The position numbers and the translations under genes are program-made. The notes under the pieces are model-generated. The model ran no database searches, had not been told where the DNA came from, and saw only the letters and a program-made list of their open reading frames with translations. From Diospyros lotus (taxonomy: Eukaryota; Streptophyta; Magnoliopsida; Ericales; Ebenaceae), in the NCBI RefSeq assembly GCF_014633365.1, contig NC_068346.1, positions 17,567,030 through 17,631,029 of the forward strand: a stretch of 64,000 bases of DNA, written 5' to 3'. This document shows positions 25,537 to 37,268 of the stretch, piece by piece (the first letter of the stretch is position 1; the number at the start of each line of letters is the position of its first letter).

Positions 25537-26743
25537 AAATCAACCAAATTAAGGCCAAAGACTCCACAAGAGTGTTCGAAGTTTGGTGTAATCTATCCCC
25601 TCCCTCTCTATATGTATACACTCTCTACTAATTAATACTTACTTTTTTCTACTTCTTCCAGGCTGCTTAGCCCTTTTTTTTTTTTTTTCTCTCTTCTTTT
25701 CTTTGTGTCCTCATAGAGTCTCTCTCTATATATACACACATATATATATAATTTCTGGATATATATTTGATGTTCTTAGTGCGTCTCTACCTGCAAATTA
25801 CGACTTGTTCAACTTTGGGTTGGAACCAATACAGAAGATTTCGTGGGTGTGTAGCCTCTCTCAATCTTGGCTTTAGGGAAAGAAATGATATTTTTACAAA
25901 AAATTTGTATAAAAGACGTTGAGATAACGTGGAAAAATATTGTCAGAGTCAGTTTTACGATTATTTTTGTCTTGAATAATAATTATTAATGAGTTATATC
26001 AATTTCTTGTGATTACGAGGCGATCACAATCTCATCCAATCTTTGGAATGGCCTTTAGATTTAGCCCGTGGAGTGTGTACTGTTCAACACAATGGTATTG
26101 GAAATTCATTCATTGACATTGATTGATTCAACCATAAATGTGTGTTTTGTCCTAGCTTTCTCCTGCCATTCATTGCAAGGTCACTGGAGCCATTGATCAT
26201 GGAAATATCATCCCTGAATTGACAGGTTGATTTGGGAACATTTCCTGAAAGAGGCTTCTCTGGTTTTCAGTAAATGCATCGTTTGAGATTATTTTCCTCA
26301 GGATTGGGATCGAAATATTATAGATTTGAGTTGTAAAAATATCTTCATAAAATAAAAATAAAAAATGATAAGATACTCGTATATAAATATCACATACTCC
26401 TGAGTTTCATGAAATAAAGAATCCCGTCCACCATGAACATTTTCTTATTGACTCTAGTTTTTGAATTTTCATATAATTCACCATTTTGTATTTGGAGTGT
26501 CCTCTCTTCAAACCAATAAGAGTCAATAATGGAAAAATCAAAGCTAACCCAACTGAGAAGTTTCATATAAGTCACAATTCTATCAGTTCTCCAGCTTGAC
26601 ATTAGCAACCAAATTGGGAAGACAACGTCAATGGAAATGACAGAAACCCTGGTTTTGGATCTTCATTTGGAAAAAGGATAGCAACATTTAATGCACAAAA
26701 GACGAGAACCAATCGCGAGATAGGAACTGCAGCTTAAAGAAAA
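25537..26743. other. Convergent intergenic region, GOLS 3' UTR and spacer
   Basis: It holds the GOLS 3' UTR with a T-run (about 25,674-25,689) and (TA)n, then spacer up to the 3' end of the oppositely oriented DUF220 gene. No further gene was seen. Confidence 0.5.
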
Positions 26744-29639
26744 TTAGTGATTAACAAGCAGAGGCGACCTTCTCTGCAATCGCCTTGTGCTTCTCCGGTG
26801 AAAGGCCCATCTTCGTTTGATGTCTAGTGTTTGAGCCACTTGGTATTCGTCAAATGATCTTTGGAGCGTCCCAATCTCTCCTGTATTCTGATCAGAATCG
26901 GCCCGGATTCTAGCAGCTTCGGCAAGCAGATCATTAATCAGCATCTCCGTGGTTTTTGTGGTTATTCCCCTAAGATACCAGGAAATGGGAGGAGGTGGCA
27001 CAAAAGATGGCTGGATGATTTGCTCAAGGCTCACTTTTGATCCGAGCCTTCCTTTCCCTCCGGTGCATGCAACATAGTCTTCCAAGGTTTTAGGTATAAT
27101 GGGGTGACACAACTTTTCATCAGCGAGCAAAGGTTCGACTTTCCAGCAGCCTTCAAATCTTTCCATAAACCCCGTTTTCACGTGCTTGAATTTCATCTGA
27201 GAAACATCGATGGGATGTAAGGAAAGAAAAAAATTAAGCAAGTACTTAGTAAGGTTAACATAACCCAAGATCCGTAACTTGGTAAGATTTTAACATTACC
27301 CAAACTAGGTTTATTATGATGACAGTCAATAGCTTCTATTTCAGAAGTGGGGCTTTTCCATAATTTGCTTCAAATGTTTCTTCTAAATAATCGCAATTAT
27401 AGCATTTTTATGCCACAGGACCTAATGATTCATGTGCATAAACTGTTCCAGCAACTTGGCTCGGCATAGCTCAAGTTTATAGCAACCTAGAAATCAAGAA
27501 TGGTTTCCAGATAGCTACAGCCGTAGTAACCAAACTGACTTGATACAGAATGAAAGCACATTCACATTAAGTTGGGCAATAAGCCATGCAATTGATTAAC
27601 AGTATCATTGAAATCTGGGTTCAGGAGAGAAAAATTCCGTAGAAGGGAAAGCATTTATGCTTCTTGAACAAAATCCTTCACTTGAACACGAAAGCAGATG
27701 GAGAAGAAACAATGTGGGAAAAAGACTTAAAGAGGACGTAAGACTGACATGGAACTAAAAAGAAACAAATTACAGAAACAAAAAATAGAAATAGGAGGTT
27801 TGACTGGAGCAGGATCTAATATGGCAATACATTCAAGTAGAAGGCTCCCAACAGCCAAATTCTTTTGAATTTGATGTTCTGTCGAGCCAGATCTATCTTA
27901 CAGATAAAACAGACACATGCATTGGCGGTGCTTTTGCCAGTCATGATTTTGAATTTGACGTTCTGTCGAGCAAGATCTATCTTACAGATAAAACAGACAC
28001 ATGCATCGACGGTGCTTTTGCCAGTCATGATTTCCAATCCTAGGTGCAACATATAAACACATTGCATCCACTTCTACCAATTTCACTCTACATAACACCT
28101 TAGGTTTTCTGCAAGATGAGACTTCTATTTTCCCCTATATTGTTTTCGAGAAGGAAATGAAGTGAAGCGGAGAAAGGAACTAGGCATGCTGAAGCTATTC
28201 TAGCATAAACAATTAACTTGGCAAGTACAATTAGTTCTTACTGTATGGTCTTCTCTGTTCTGATCTACTAAGACATGAACAGAGATGGTCCCCGACCACC
28301 AAAGAAATCTCCATAGAGCTGCTTGCTCAACTTCAACAACCTGCCTGTGACCTTCATTGACCAAGACCCTTCTGGATAGTACTTCCTGACAGAGATATTA
28401 ATCTCATTAAATCATCAAAAGGAAAATTATGCAAGCCAGCATGTGGTTGAGAAAGAGAGAGTAAAAGAAATTCTGACATCCCCACTACCATAGAGATAGA
28501 GACACTTAGCATCGACAAGAAACATATGCAATAGACTAGTCTCCTACATATTTCAGGGAGTTTCAATAAGCAGCTCTAGCTGCCATATAAAACTGAGATC
28601 ATAATCACACAAGATTTCCACTCTTTTACCTTAATATTCTTGAAGACCCTCTTATTGTCAGGGTCTGTCACGATGTTGTATACAGCATCTGGGGGCAGGC
28701 CAACATTGACTTTCACGTTCAGGTTGCAAAGAGAACCTTTGGGTACTGTCACCTGCAAAACATAATTTTCCACAGATCGGTACCCAGCAGACTTCATAGC
28801 ATGATCAATAGCTAACTTTATTGATGATTTAGCAATGGCATTGCAATAAACCAGATCTTAAAGTGACAAATGGAATTGATTTTATTTTCAATATTTTTAC
28901 CTAGTGATTTTCAGGAACTAAATTAATCTTACTGATTATGATAAAGCTTTCCCAAATACTTCAGTTTTGTTTCAACCTTAAAATGCTTCGTGCAGAAGTA
29001 GAAAAGTGATGTCAATCTACATACTAACATATGAATCTGGAGCAATTATAGCAAACAAGTCGACTATATGACCATATAAGGCCCCTGATAACACAGGATT
29101 CAGGAAACTGGTGAGGGTCGAATTAGATAACCAGTTTGTGTTTCTGTTGGCATTTGTTTTTAGGCAGATACAATATACCAAAGGAGCACAACAGCTCTGA
29201 ATTAGTCAAAACAACACAACTACACAAGTAGCAAAGTTGGAGAAGTACAACACATTTCCTTCTAAAGTCTAATTCTTCTACCTTTATCTCTGGGGATTGA
29301 TCAACCCAACTAGGATTTACTTTCCAAGCTTGCAATTGCTTCTCAAGATCAGCATCCAAGGCAGTAGACGACCTTCTATCCTTCTCTGGGATGGAGGTTG
29401 CCGACTTCACCCCGCCATTATTTTTCATTGATGCCTTTAGATGTGACTGCGGCAAACATCTTCATTCAGTATTTAAATGATAGCACATTAACTAGTAATC
29501 AGCTTTACAAGAGATAACTGACCTTAATGGACTTCTCAAGTTTACCATGGAGCTGCATGAGAAAACTAGGCATTGTTAGGTGAATCCCACTAGAAGGTTC
29601 AGTACTGTGTTTCCTTCGGATATGTAAGCTGTCATCCAT
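26744..29639 (-). CDS. DUF220 / START-like domain protein
   Basis: The exons on the minus strand are 29523-29639, 29282-29446, 28630-28752, 28242-28385 and 26744-27196. All junctions are GT-AG in phase 0, giving 333 residues. The central part reads like the plant DUF220 family, whose fold is thought to be START/polyketide-cyclase-like: [17 protein letters not shown] and NKRVFKNIK in exon 3, [20 protein letters not shown] in exon 4, [17 protein letters not shown] and [14 protein letters not shown] in exon 5. The N-terminal 90 residues are polar and probably disordered. The basic C-terminal 25 residues ([16 protein letters not shown]) are not typical, and the last exon could have another splice form. 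No transmembrane or signal segment is obvious. Ligand and role are unknown to me. The start at 29639 is the first in-frame ATG of exon 1. Confidence 0.85.
27863..28030. repeat. 84-bp direct duplication inside intron 4 of the DUF220 gene
   Basis: Two adjacent copies (27863-27946 and 27947-28030) share nearly all bases, including AGATCTATCTTACAGATAAA and GGTGCTTTTGCCAGTCATGA. Open frames here are repeats of the unit, not genes. Confidence 0.9.
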
Positions 29640-30900
29640 TAATCCTGGAACTCAAAGTGCAGTAATCTGCCAGTTGCAAGTGTTTCTATTGTTAATTTTA
29701 TACACTCTTTGAAATTTCTCATATATTTAGCAATTCATGAAATTCAGAGTGTTCTTCAGTACGGTATTTACATAAGTTCCATTATCACGTAGAAAATCCT
29801 GTAGCAGGGTAGGTTTTTAACATACATCCTGACTGCATATTCTTGTGGCAGAAGTTCATATTCATATTCAATAGTGTGCAATTTCAATGACAATGAATGA
29901 ATTGTGTAATAATACATGAAAAGCATGAGTGAGGGCAATCTAAGACTTGCTAGCCATACAACATCTAAAGCAAATCACAACTTGAACTAGCCTGTCATGG
30001 ATTACAACTGCAACAAGTATCAAAATGAAAATAGAAGTTTTGGGAGGGGCACTCTCGCATCAACTGCGAGCCAAGGGAGAGCTAAGTTGTGGCTTATAAG
30101 CAAGGAGCCACTCCCTAACTCAAGAGGGTCCTTTTGAGGACAAAAGCGTAGACCTATGAGCCTCTAGCCACAACTTTAGCCACGTGAATGGCGCAGTTTA
30201 TGGGAACCCGTATCAGATCCCCTGTACGCACAACTCACCCCTGAGTGAGCCAAAAGGTTGACCTCATCAAGAAGAATAGAAAATTAGCCACCATAGTACA
30301 TAACGAACCACAAAGGGGAGAAACAACCCAATCCTGTACCAAATCTAACCTCCAATTCCAAGCAATAGGCAAATTACCCAATTGCAGCTGAGCTCCACAA
30401 TTTCGTTAATCTACTGCAACTGACTCAACAATAACATGGGCTGAGCAGAGTTGCTGAATTCCAGAGCTCGTGAACAAGAAAAAGCAGCATGCCAAAGAGC
30501 CAGAGAGAAAAACCAAGAAAACGGAAAGGAATTATAGAACCTTAACGCATCCACAAACAAACACCAAATGCATATACTTTCCAAGCATGGATTTCAGGAA
30601 CAGAATATCGAAGAAAGTTGAGATTGTGAAGCAAGAAGAAAAGAAAAGAAGAAGAAGCCCAAAGCCAAATCTGGGAGGAAGCAGTTGTGTGTTGGACGCC
30701 TCCTCAACCATCTTTCTTCTTCTTCCGCTTCTGGCAGCCTCGGCACGTGATCGACCTTCCTTCACGTGTTGGACGGAGAGACTTTTCGCTTTTGATTTTT
30801 CTTTTTTTTATATTTTTTATGCTTCATTTTTAATAATCTTAAATAAAAACTTGTTAAAAAATTTGATTTACTTTTAGTTTCTTAAAAAATATATATTCAA
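29640..30900 (-). promoter_or_regulatory. Upstream region of the DUF220 gene with two G-boxes
   Basis: Two CACGTG motifs (30744-30749 and 30763-30768) lie 19 bp apart in a pyrimidine/purine-skewed stretch about 1.1 kb upstream of the start codon. CACGTG is the classic bZIP/bHLH site in plants. The distance suggests a 5' UTR intron between them and the coding start, but no clear splice pair could be fixed. About 30,040-30,250 is locally GC-richer and unassigned. Confidence 0.35.
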
Positions 30901-31614
30901 TATATTTTTGAGGCGCATAATGATGTCATATCACAAATTAATATATTCATTGGTAGGTTTGTTTCTTTGTCACAAATTTTTGTAAAATTGGTAGCTAATA
31001 TGTCCAATAATCAATAATCAGTTTAGGTTTATAAAAATCTAAGTAGTAGAGTTACAAATGATCAAGTAACTTACAAGTCAAAACCAAGACCAAGTGGGTC
31101 AAATGGAGCCAAAAGAAGGCCAAACACAACATGAAACCTAAAAACTTTATATAACCGAGTGGCATTCCTCTCACCATTCTTAAGTTGGCTTAAGTATGTA
31201 ACTAAACACACAAGAGGGATGAATTGGGTGATATAAAAAATTACTTAAGATTTGATTTTTCTTTTTGTCTAAAACAATGTTTTAGTGCAATATAACAGTA
31301 AATGTAAAATAGATATCTTTTTGATTTTGTATTTTTGATTTCTAATAATAAAATATATCTCATTTTAAATTTTTAAATATATAATATATATTGAATGATA
31401 AAAAGATATTTTTCAAGAGATTACCACTAAAGAGTTTATATGATTTGATAAAATGATTAAAACAATATCTTTAGGCAGTAAATGGTGTTCCTCCCTGACC
31501 AAAAGAGGATAATCAGAGACGGGGCGCGGGCTCCGACAATGAGTCCGTCCAGGGGATGACTGACACTTGCAAGCACTTCGACGGTCGAGTGAGTAAGAGA
31601 GTAAGGGGAGACAG

Positions 31615-34139
31615 TGTAACGCCCCGCTTTTCTAGCGCTTTATAAGTTAGGACAATTATGGGATAATAATTTTTTATTTATTTAAAACTACGACTAAACC
31701 ATATCACTGCTCTTATCATCCCAAAATTTTCACACATTTATCTCAAAAGAGAATCAACATAAACATTAAATACGAAAGTTAGAATCGAACCTAACATCTT
31801 AATATTAATTATAAATCAATTCTTACATCCTCATTAACCATAATTAAGGTTATATATCATCATTTCTCAAAACGTTCAGAATTCAAAATAACAGAACTTA
31901 AATACATAGGCTACATAACATACATTCAACTCATCAGACAACTCATCATATACTTTGCTAAGTGCCATTTCATGCCTCATTCATCCCTGTTTCTACTACA
32001 ATCTCCATCTGGAACATTTGAATATTTCAAGGGTAAAGCCCAAGTTAGATGATGAATCATCTAAGTAAGGAAACAAAACATTTAATGCTCATGTATGTAT
32101 GCAATGTACATAACATCATAACTCTCTGTTTGGGTCGACCGTACCTTAAGATTACCCGCCATTTTTACAATTTTCCTACCAGACCGAGGTGTATGGGTAT
32201 ACCCTTGGCAAAGCAACGGCGCCAGTATCTAATCACAAACACATGCAATGTATGACCATGAATCTCATCATACTCATATACATATTTCATCATCAATACA
32301 TGTAAATGTAATTTATATGACATACTCATATCAAAGCATGATAACATGACAAAATCATTTACATAAAATTAGATTTTGGGTCGAACCACTTACAACCTAA
32401 GCATTTTTATAAAACTAAATCCAGTTAGAAAGTACCACTTACAAACCAAGCATTTTCATAAAACTAAATCCAGTTGAAAAGTACCACTTACCTTGTAAAA
32501 AGACAATTTTGCCCTTAGCATAATTTTACCTCAAATTCACGTCGAACTTCCAATCGTACTCAATTATGAATCTTGACGTATCCTGGACATCATAATTACA
32601 TAAAAAAAATCAGATTTCTAATTTTCTTTAATTTTCCTAATTTCTCTAATTTTCTCCTATTATTTCCTCAAGATTATGAGATAAATACTTCCTTATAAAA
32701 TTTTCTCAATTTATCTTCACAATAATTCCTAAAACAATATTCCTAAGCCCCAAAAATTTCGTTATAATTTTCAGAATCCATGTTCTATTTATTTCTCATT
32801 TTTCGCTTTGATTTTCAAGCATCTATTGTCTCAAAAATCCATAATAAATATCAATCATACATTTCTCTTCCAATTTCATCATCAACAGTTCTAAAATATC
32901 ATTATCATATTTTTGAAATTTTTGAAGAAATTTTCAATGATAACTCACTTTCTCGAGGAGCGATTCGGTATTCTTCTATACTGTGACGAAGTCTCGGTTT
33001 GCGTATCCAATGACGCATTTTGTTACAAATTTTCACAAGAACTACTAAACCCAACTAATAGGATTTTCTAAGAATTTTTGGTATTTTTCTCTATATTTTG
33101 TTTTTCCTATTTTATTTCTTTCTCTTTTTTCAAATCTCTCTCTCACTCTCAAATCTTTTTTTTACAACATTTCTCTATCTAATTTAAGTTCTCAAACCTT
33201 TCAAGTTTTCTCTATTTATAGAAGGTTGAATTAAGCTTAGCATAATTGTAGTGACCCACTATCTTTAATTATTTTGTCACATTTCTTAATTATTTTTCAC
33301 TAAATCTCTCCTATAATCTTTAATTATTTGTCCACACCCTACTTTGTCTCCCATATTTCTCTATTATTTCACCCATTATCTTTGATTATTTGTCCATACC
33401 TTACTTTGTCTCTCACATTTCTCAATTATTTCACCCATTATCTTTGATTATTTGTCCATACCTTACTTTGTCTCTCACATTTCTCAATTATTTCACCTCT
33501 TATCTTTAATTATTTTGTCACATTTCTTAATTATTTTTCACTAAATCTCTCCCATAGTCTTTAATTATTTGTCCACACCCTACTTTGTCTCCCACATTTC
33601 TCAATTATTTCACCCATTATCTTTAATTATTTGTCCACACCCTACTTTGTTTCCCACATTTCTCAATTATTTCACCCATTATCTTTAATTATTTTGTCAC
33701 GTTTCTTAATTATTTTCCACTAAATCTTATCCATAATCTTTAATTATTTCTCCACACCTTACTTTGTCTCCCACATTTCTCAATTATTTCACCCACTATC
33801 TTTAATTATTTTGTCACCTTAATTATTTTCCACTAAATCTTCTTTTAAATAGATTATTCTTTCATTTAGTTCATTAATTTTTAGCCCACTTTCTTAGCCT
33901 ACTAACTCTAAGCCCACTTTCTTAGCCTACTAACTCTAAGCCCATTTACTTAGTCTTTCCTTTTTTTCAACTTAGCCCACTAGCTCTAACCCCATTTATT
34001 TAGCCTTTCCTTTTTCAACTTAGCCCATTAACTTTAAGCCCATTAGTTTTCTCAATTATAATTTCTAATGGATGTTAAAAATATTTTAAATAAATTAAAA
34101 AATTAATTATTATTATTCTCAAAATACTAGAATATTACA
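31615..34139 (-). mobile_element. Solo LTR, Ty3/gypsy type, minus strand, nested
   Basis: On the plus strand it begins TGTAACGCCCC and ends AATATTACA, with a perfect target duplication GACAG (31610-31614, 34140-34144). Its sequence is in part the reverse complement of the 38,294 solo LTR, for example the segment around GGCATGAAATGGCACTTAGC and the block around GATGATTCATCATCTAA. A minus-strand TATA box, TATAAATA, is at 33213-33220. The unit is 2,525 bp and has no coding content. Confidence 0.85.
33255..34040. repeat. Tandem repeats of about 62 bp and 31 bp inside the solo LTR
   Basis: Units of about 62 bp containing CTTTGTCTCYCACATTTCTC and AATTATTTCACCCATTATC repeat roughly nine times up to about 33,840. 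They are interleaved with a variant carrying TTTTTCACTAAATC. A second array of about 31-bp units (AGCCCACTTTCTTAGCCTAC) follows from about 33,885 to 34,040. Confidence 0.8.
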
Positions 34140-35948
34140 GACAGTGTATCAGTAGGTCAGAGATCAGAACATACCTTGGCTTTGAAGAGAGCTGGTTGAT
34201 ATAGAATGAGGAGACGTCTTCCTGCATGCATGAATCGTGCCTTTACAAGTGATGGGACTGGCTATCCGGCGCTGGTGGAGGTTTCCAGGTGATAGCATGG
34301 TGGCGACGAGACCCTTATTAATGTGATTGAGATTCTCCATTAATGAGGATGGAATCTGAGACGACCGCGTGAATTTTTAGTGAGAGTCGCAACGATGCCG
34401 TGGCAGGCTGGCGTTGGGCCAAGGCTAGGTCTGGAATGAAGACTAGATTGGGTTAAGATTGGGCCTAAAGAAAGGGCTGAGATTGGGCCTAAGGAGAGGG
34501 CCGAGATTGGGTCCTGGACGGTCCAAATGGATATTTCATTTTCATTTTTAATTTTCATAAAAAAATATTCAACATGATGATTTTCATCAATAAGAAAACA
34601 TAAAATTTTTCATCATCAAAATAATATGAAAAGCAACATAATTTTGACAGATTTTATATAACAATTCATTTGATTTTAAAATAACTTTTCTTTGATTCCA
34701 TAATATTGTTTTCCAGAATGAAATATTTCCTACAAATAATTTTATATTAAAAGAATATTTAGGATTTTTATCCTTTTGATATTATTGGAATATATAAAGG
34801 TTTTGAAAGGACATATAGGCATAATTGGCATCATCAAAATTATTTTAGATATTTTACAAATTAATCTCACTAATCATTTTCAAATTCCAAAGAAACTTTT
34901 CATTATCAAAATATTTTACCAAAAGCAAAACAATAACCACCTCATAAGAAAAAAATAAACTCGAAGCAAGTCAAGCAATAAAAGCACTAGAAGCTACAAA
35001 AAAGTCTTGGGATAAGAAGATTAATAGACTGGAGAGAAGGGAGAGAGCAATAATTGCGTGGCCTCATTCCATTACTCATGGCTTGGTCCACTTCTTTGTT
35101 ACCTTAAGCCTTATACACCCTCTTTGGGCACAGGACTTTACAACTTGCCACCCTTGGAAGCTTTTCTTGACATGACCAAGAGACCTTTTTGGCGCTACTC
35201 ATAGGTTACTTGCTTATACAAGAACATCTCATGAGCCACCCAGGCTTGGGAGCCTTTCTCCAATACCTTTCCCCACGGTGTAAGACTTGATCAAAGAATC
35301 TTCCAAGATTCCTTGACGATGCCTTCAAGATTCACGCCTAAAAATGTAGGCTAAATGCCATGTGTCAACCTTCTTCTCCTCTATAAATAAAGGGGCCATC
35401 TCATCACTCTGGTATGCCCACTTTGATATTGAACAGTCTTATTACACTCTAGCACTCAAGAGAGTAGCTTAGGCATCAAAGGCTCTACACTGGGATACTC
35501 ACTTATGCCCTTGACCGGCTTCTATCTTGGTAGGTCTCTCGGTCATTTGGAACCCAGTCAATCATTTTCAATCCACTCGCTCATTTTGAACTCATTTGGT
35601 CATCTTGAACCTATTAGATCATTTAAAGGTCTCAAGATCACTTGCACCCCAACTTGGAGATTTCAGGATCATTTGCACTAGACTTGGAGGTTCCAATATC
35701 ATTTGGACCAAGATTTGGAGGTCTCATGATCACTTACACCTAGACTTGGAAGTCTCTGGATTGCTTGATACCCAGATAACACCTTAAGCATGTCGAACCT
35801 CTCTCGTCCCACTCCCATGTTAAAAATTTATTATTGTAGTTAAACAACAATAGTGACGTGGACCATGGAAATGATACTTTGCATGAACCTTGACATCTCT
35901 CAGAGAGCTTGAACACTTTCATCATATTATCTTCAGAGTGCTTCATTC

Positions 35949-36681
35949 TGTTGGTTTTTTTATTCTTAATGAGGCCCACAGTTATGACGAGTTTTTCGAG
36001 TTTATCTTCATAGGCTTCGCCCCTGGGATTGAAGTATCGTCCAAAGTACCACTCATTGGCAGCCCATTTAGAAGTCGAGCCACAAGCCCTTAATTAAGCC
36101 TTTGGAGGAGAAATGGGCTAAGCCCATTTGCTCAAGGCTTAAGGAAGCCCAATAAGCGCAAGCCCATCTTCTGTTTGCTTTTCCCTAAGGTTATCATATA
36201 AAAGGGCTCTTTCCTTTTCTTGCTGCCCTTATTGACGACCAATTCTCTCTCTTTCTTTGTTCGCCTGATTGTTTTCTATGATGGTCGATCTTCGTGAATC
36301 TCCCTTTCCTTTCTCAGCCCGATCCCTCTTTCCATGGCAATGGTCTTCCTTTCCTTGCGAATTCCTTGGTTGATCTATTGGTGATCCCTATTTATATTAT
36401 TGGTTGGTATTCTCAAAGGCAAGCTCTTGATTTATGATTGTTGATTCCATCTTCTTTGTGAGGGTTTCTCTCTGTTCCTTTGTGGATCCTTTTGGTGAGT
36501 AACCTCGAGTGGTTTTGGCGAGAGGTGATCAATCGACCGAGAGGGTTTGAGCATTTAGGAGTTTCGATTCTTGGGGATTTGGGGCTTCTTTGTGGTTTGG
36601 TGGCCTTATTTGATTGGCGTTACCTGAGTGGTACAATCTGGACAAACTTAGATCTGAGTCTTGTAAGTGTTTTTCGCAACA
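35949..36681 (+). mobile_element. Solo LTR of the Tork-like copia family
   Basis: It aligns with the LTRs at 8,751 and 17,329, including AATGAGGCCCA, TTTGGAGGAGAAATGGGCT and the TATA box (36197-36203), and ends CGCAACA. The flanks CATTC and CATAC differ by one base and fit a target duplication. Copy B is uninterrupted at the corresponding place (about 58,610-58,620). Confidence 0.85.
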
Positions 36682-37268
36682 CATACTCAGTGAAAGAGAC
36701 AATCAAAGGAGCTGACTCGAAAGTCCTTTGAGCTTTTATCGGGAGTCTTATGCGACCTTTGGGGGTTTCCAAGAGACAAATACTAGGTTACTTGCTACTT
36801 TGTCAGTTTCCAAAGATCTGAGATCTTACGCATCCCATTGTCATTTTCTAGGCTTTTTAATCGAGTTCCCACAAACGAGACCAATTGTTGTTGTCTAAAT
36901 ACAATAATAAATTCAAATATCGAGAAATTATCTCCAGAGCGTTAAGATTTTGCAAAAAGAAGCCAATCAAAGGGCATAGGGTTTTCTCTGCACAAACCCT
37001 ATAAAACTTTAAGTCAAACTCGTTGAAAATCAAAATAATTTGCGAAAGAATTCCATGTATTATTTTTTGCATACTTGGAGGAGTTACCTCTATTTATGGA
37101 GGTGGTAGATGATAAGTGGCAGTCTTCAACCATCTTGAGATTATCTATTGTGACTTTCAAAGAAAAGATTACAGAAGTACAGGTTGCACGTTCGCCTTCG
37201 AGATAACCCTACAAGAGAGATCTCCTAAGAGATGGGTTTATGGACTCAAGTTAAAGGAGACTCCTAGA

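Larger units (their letters stand above)
31486..34525. mobile_element. Small TG...CA element split by a gypsy solo LTR
   Basis: It begins TGTTCCTCCC and ends GACGGTCCA, flanked by a perfect 5-bp duplication AATGG (31481-31485, 34526-34530). Copy B has a single AATGG at the matching place (about 57,145), which confirms the insertion. Without the nested unit the element is about 510 bp and non-coding. This fits a solo LTR or a small non-autonomous LTR element. Its 3' part has a short repeat, AGATTGGGCCTAA. Confidence 0.8.

Noticed and set aside
27816..28067. Two opposite ORFs with repeated [12 protein letters not shown] or ILQIKQTHA peptides
   Set aside because: Both arise from the 84-bp duplication inside an intron.
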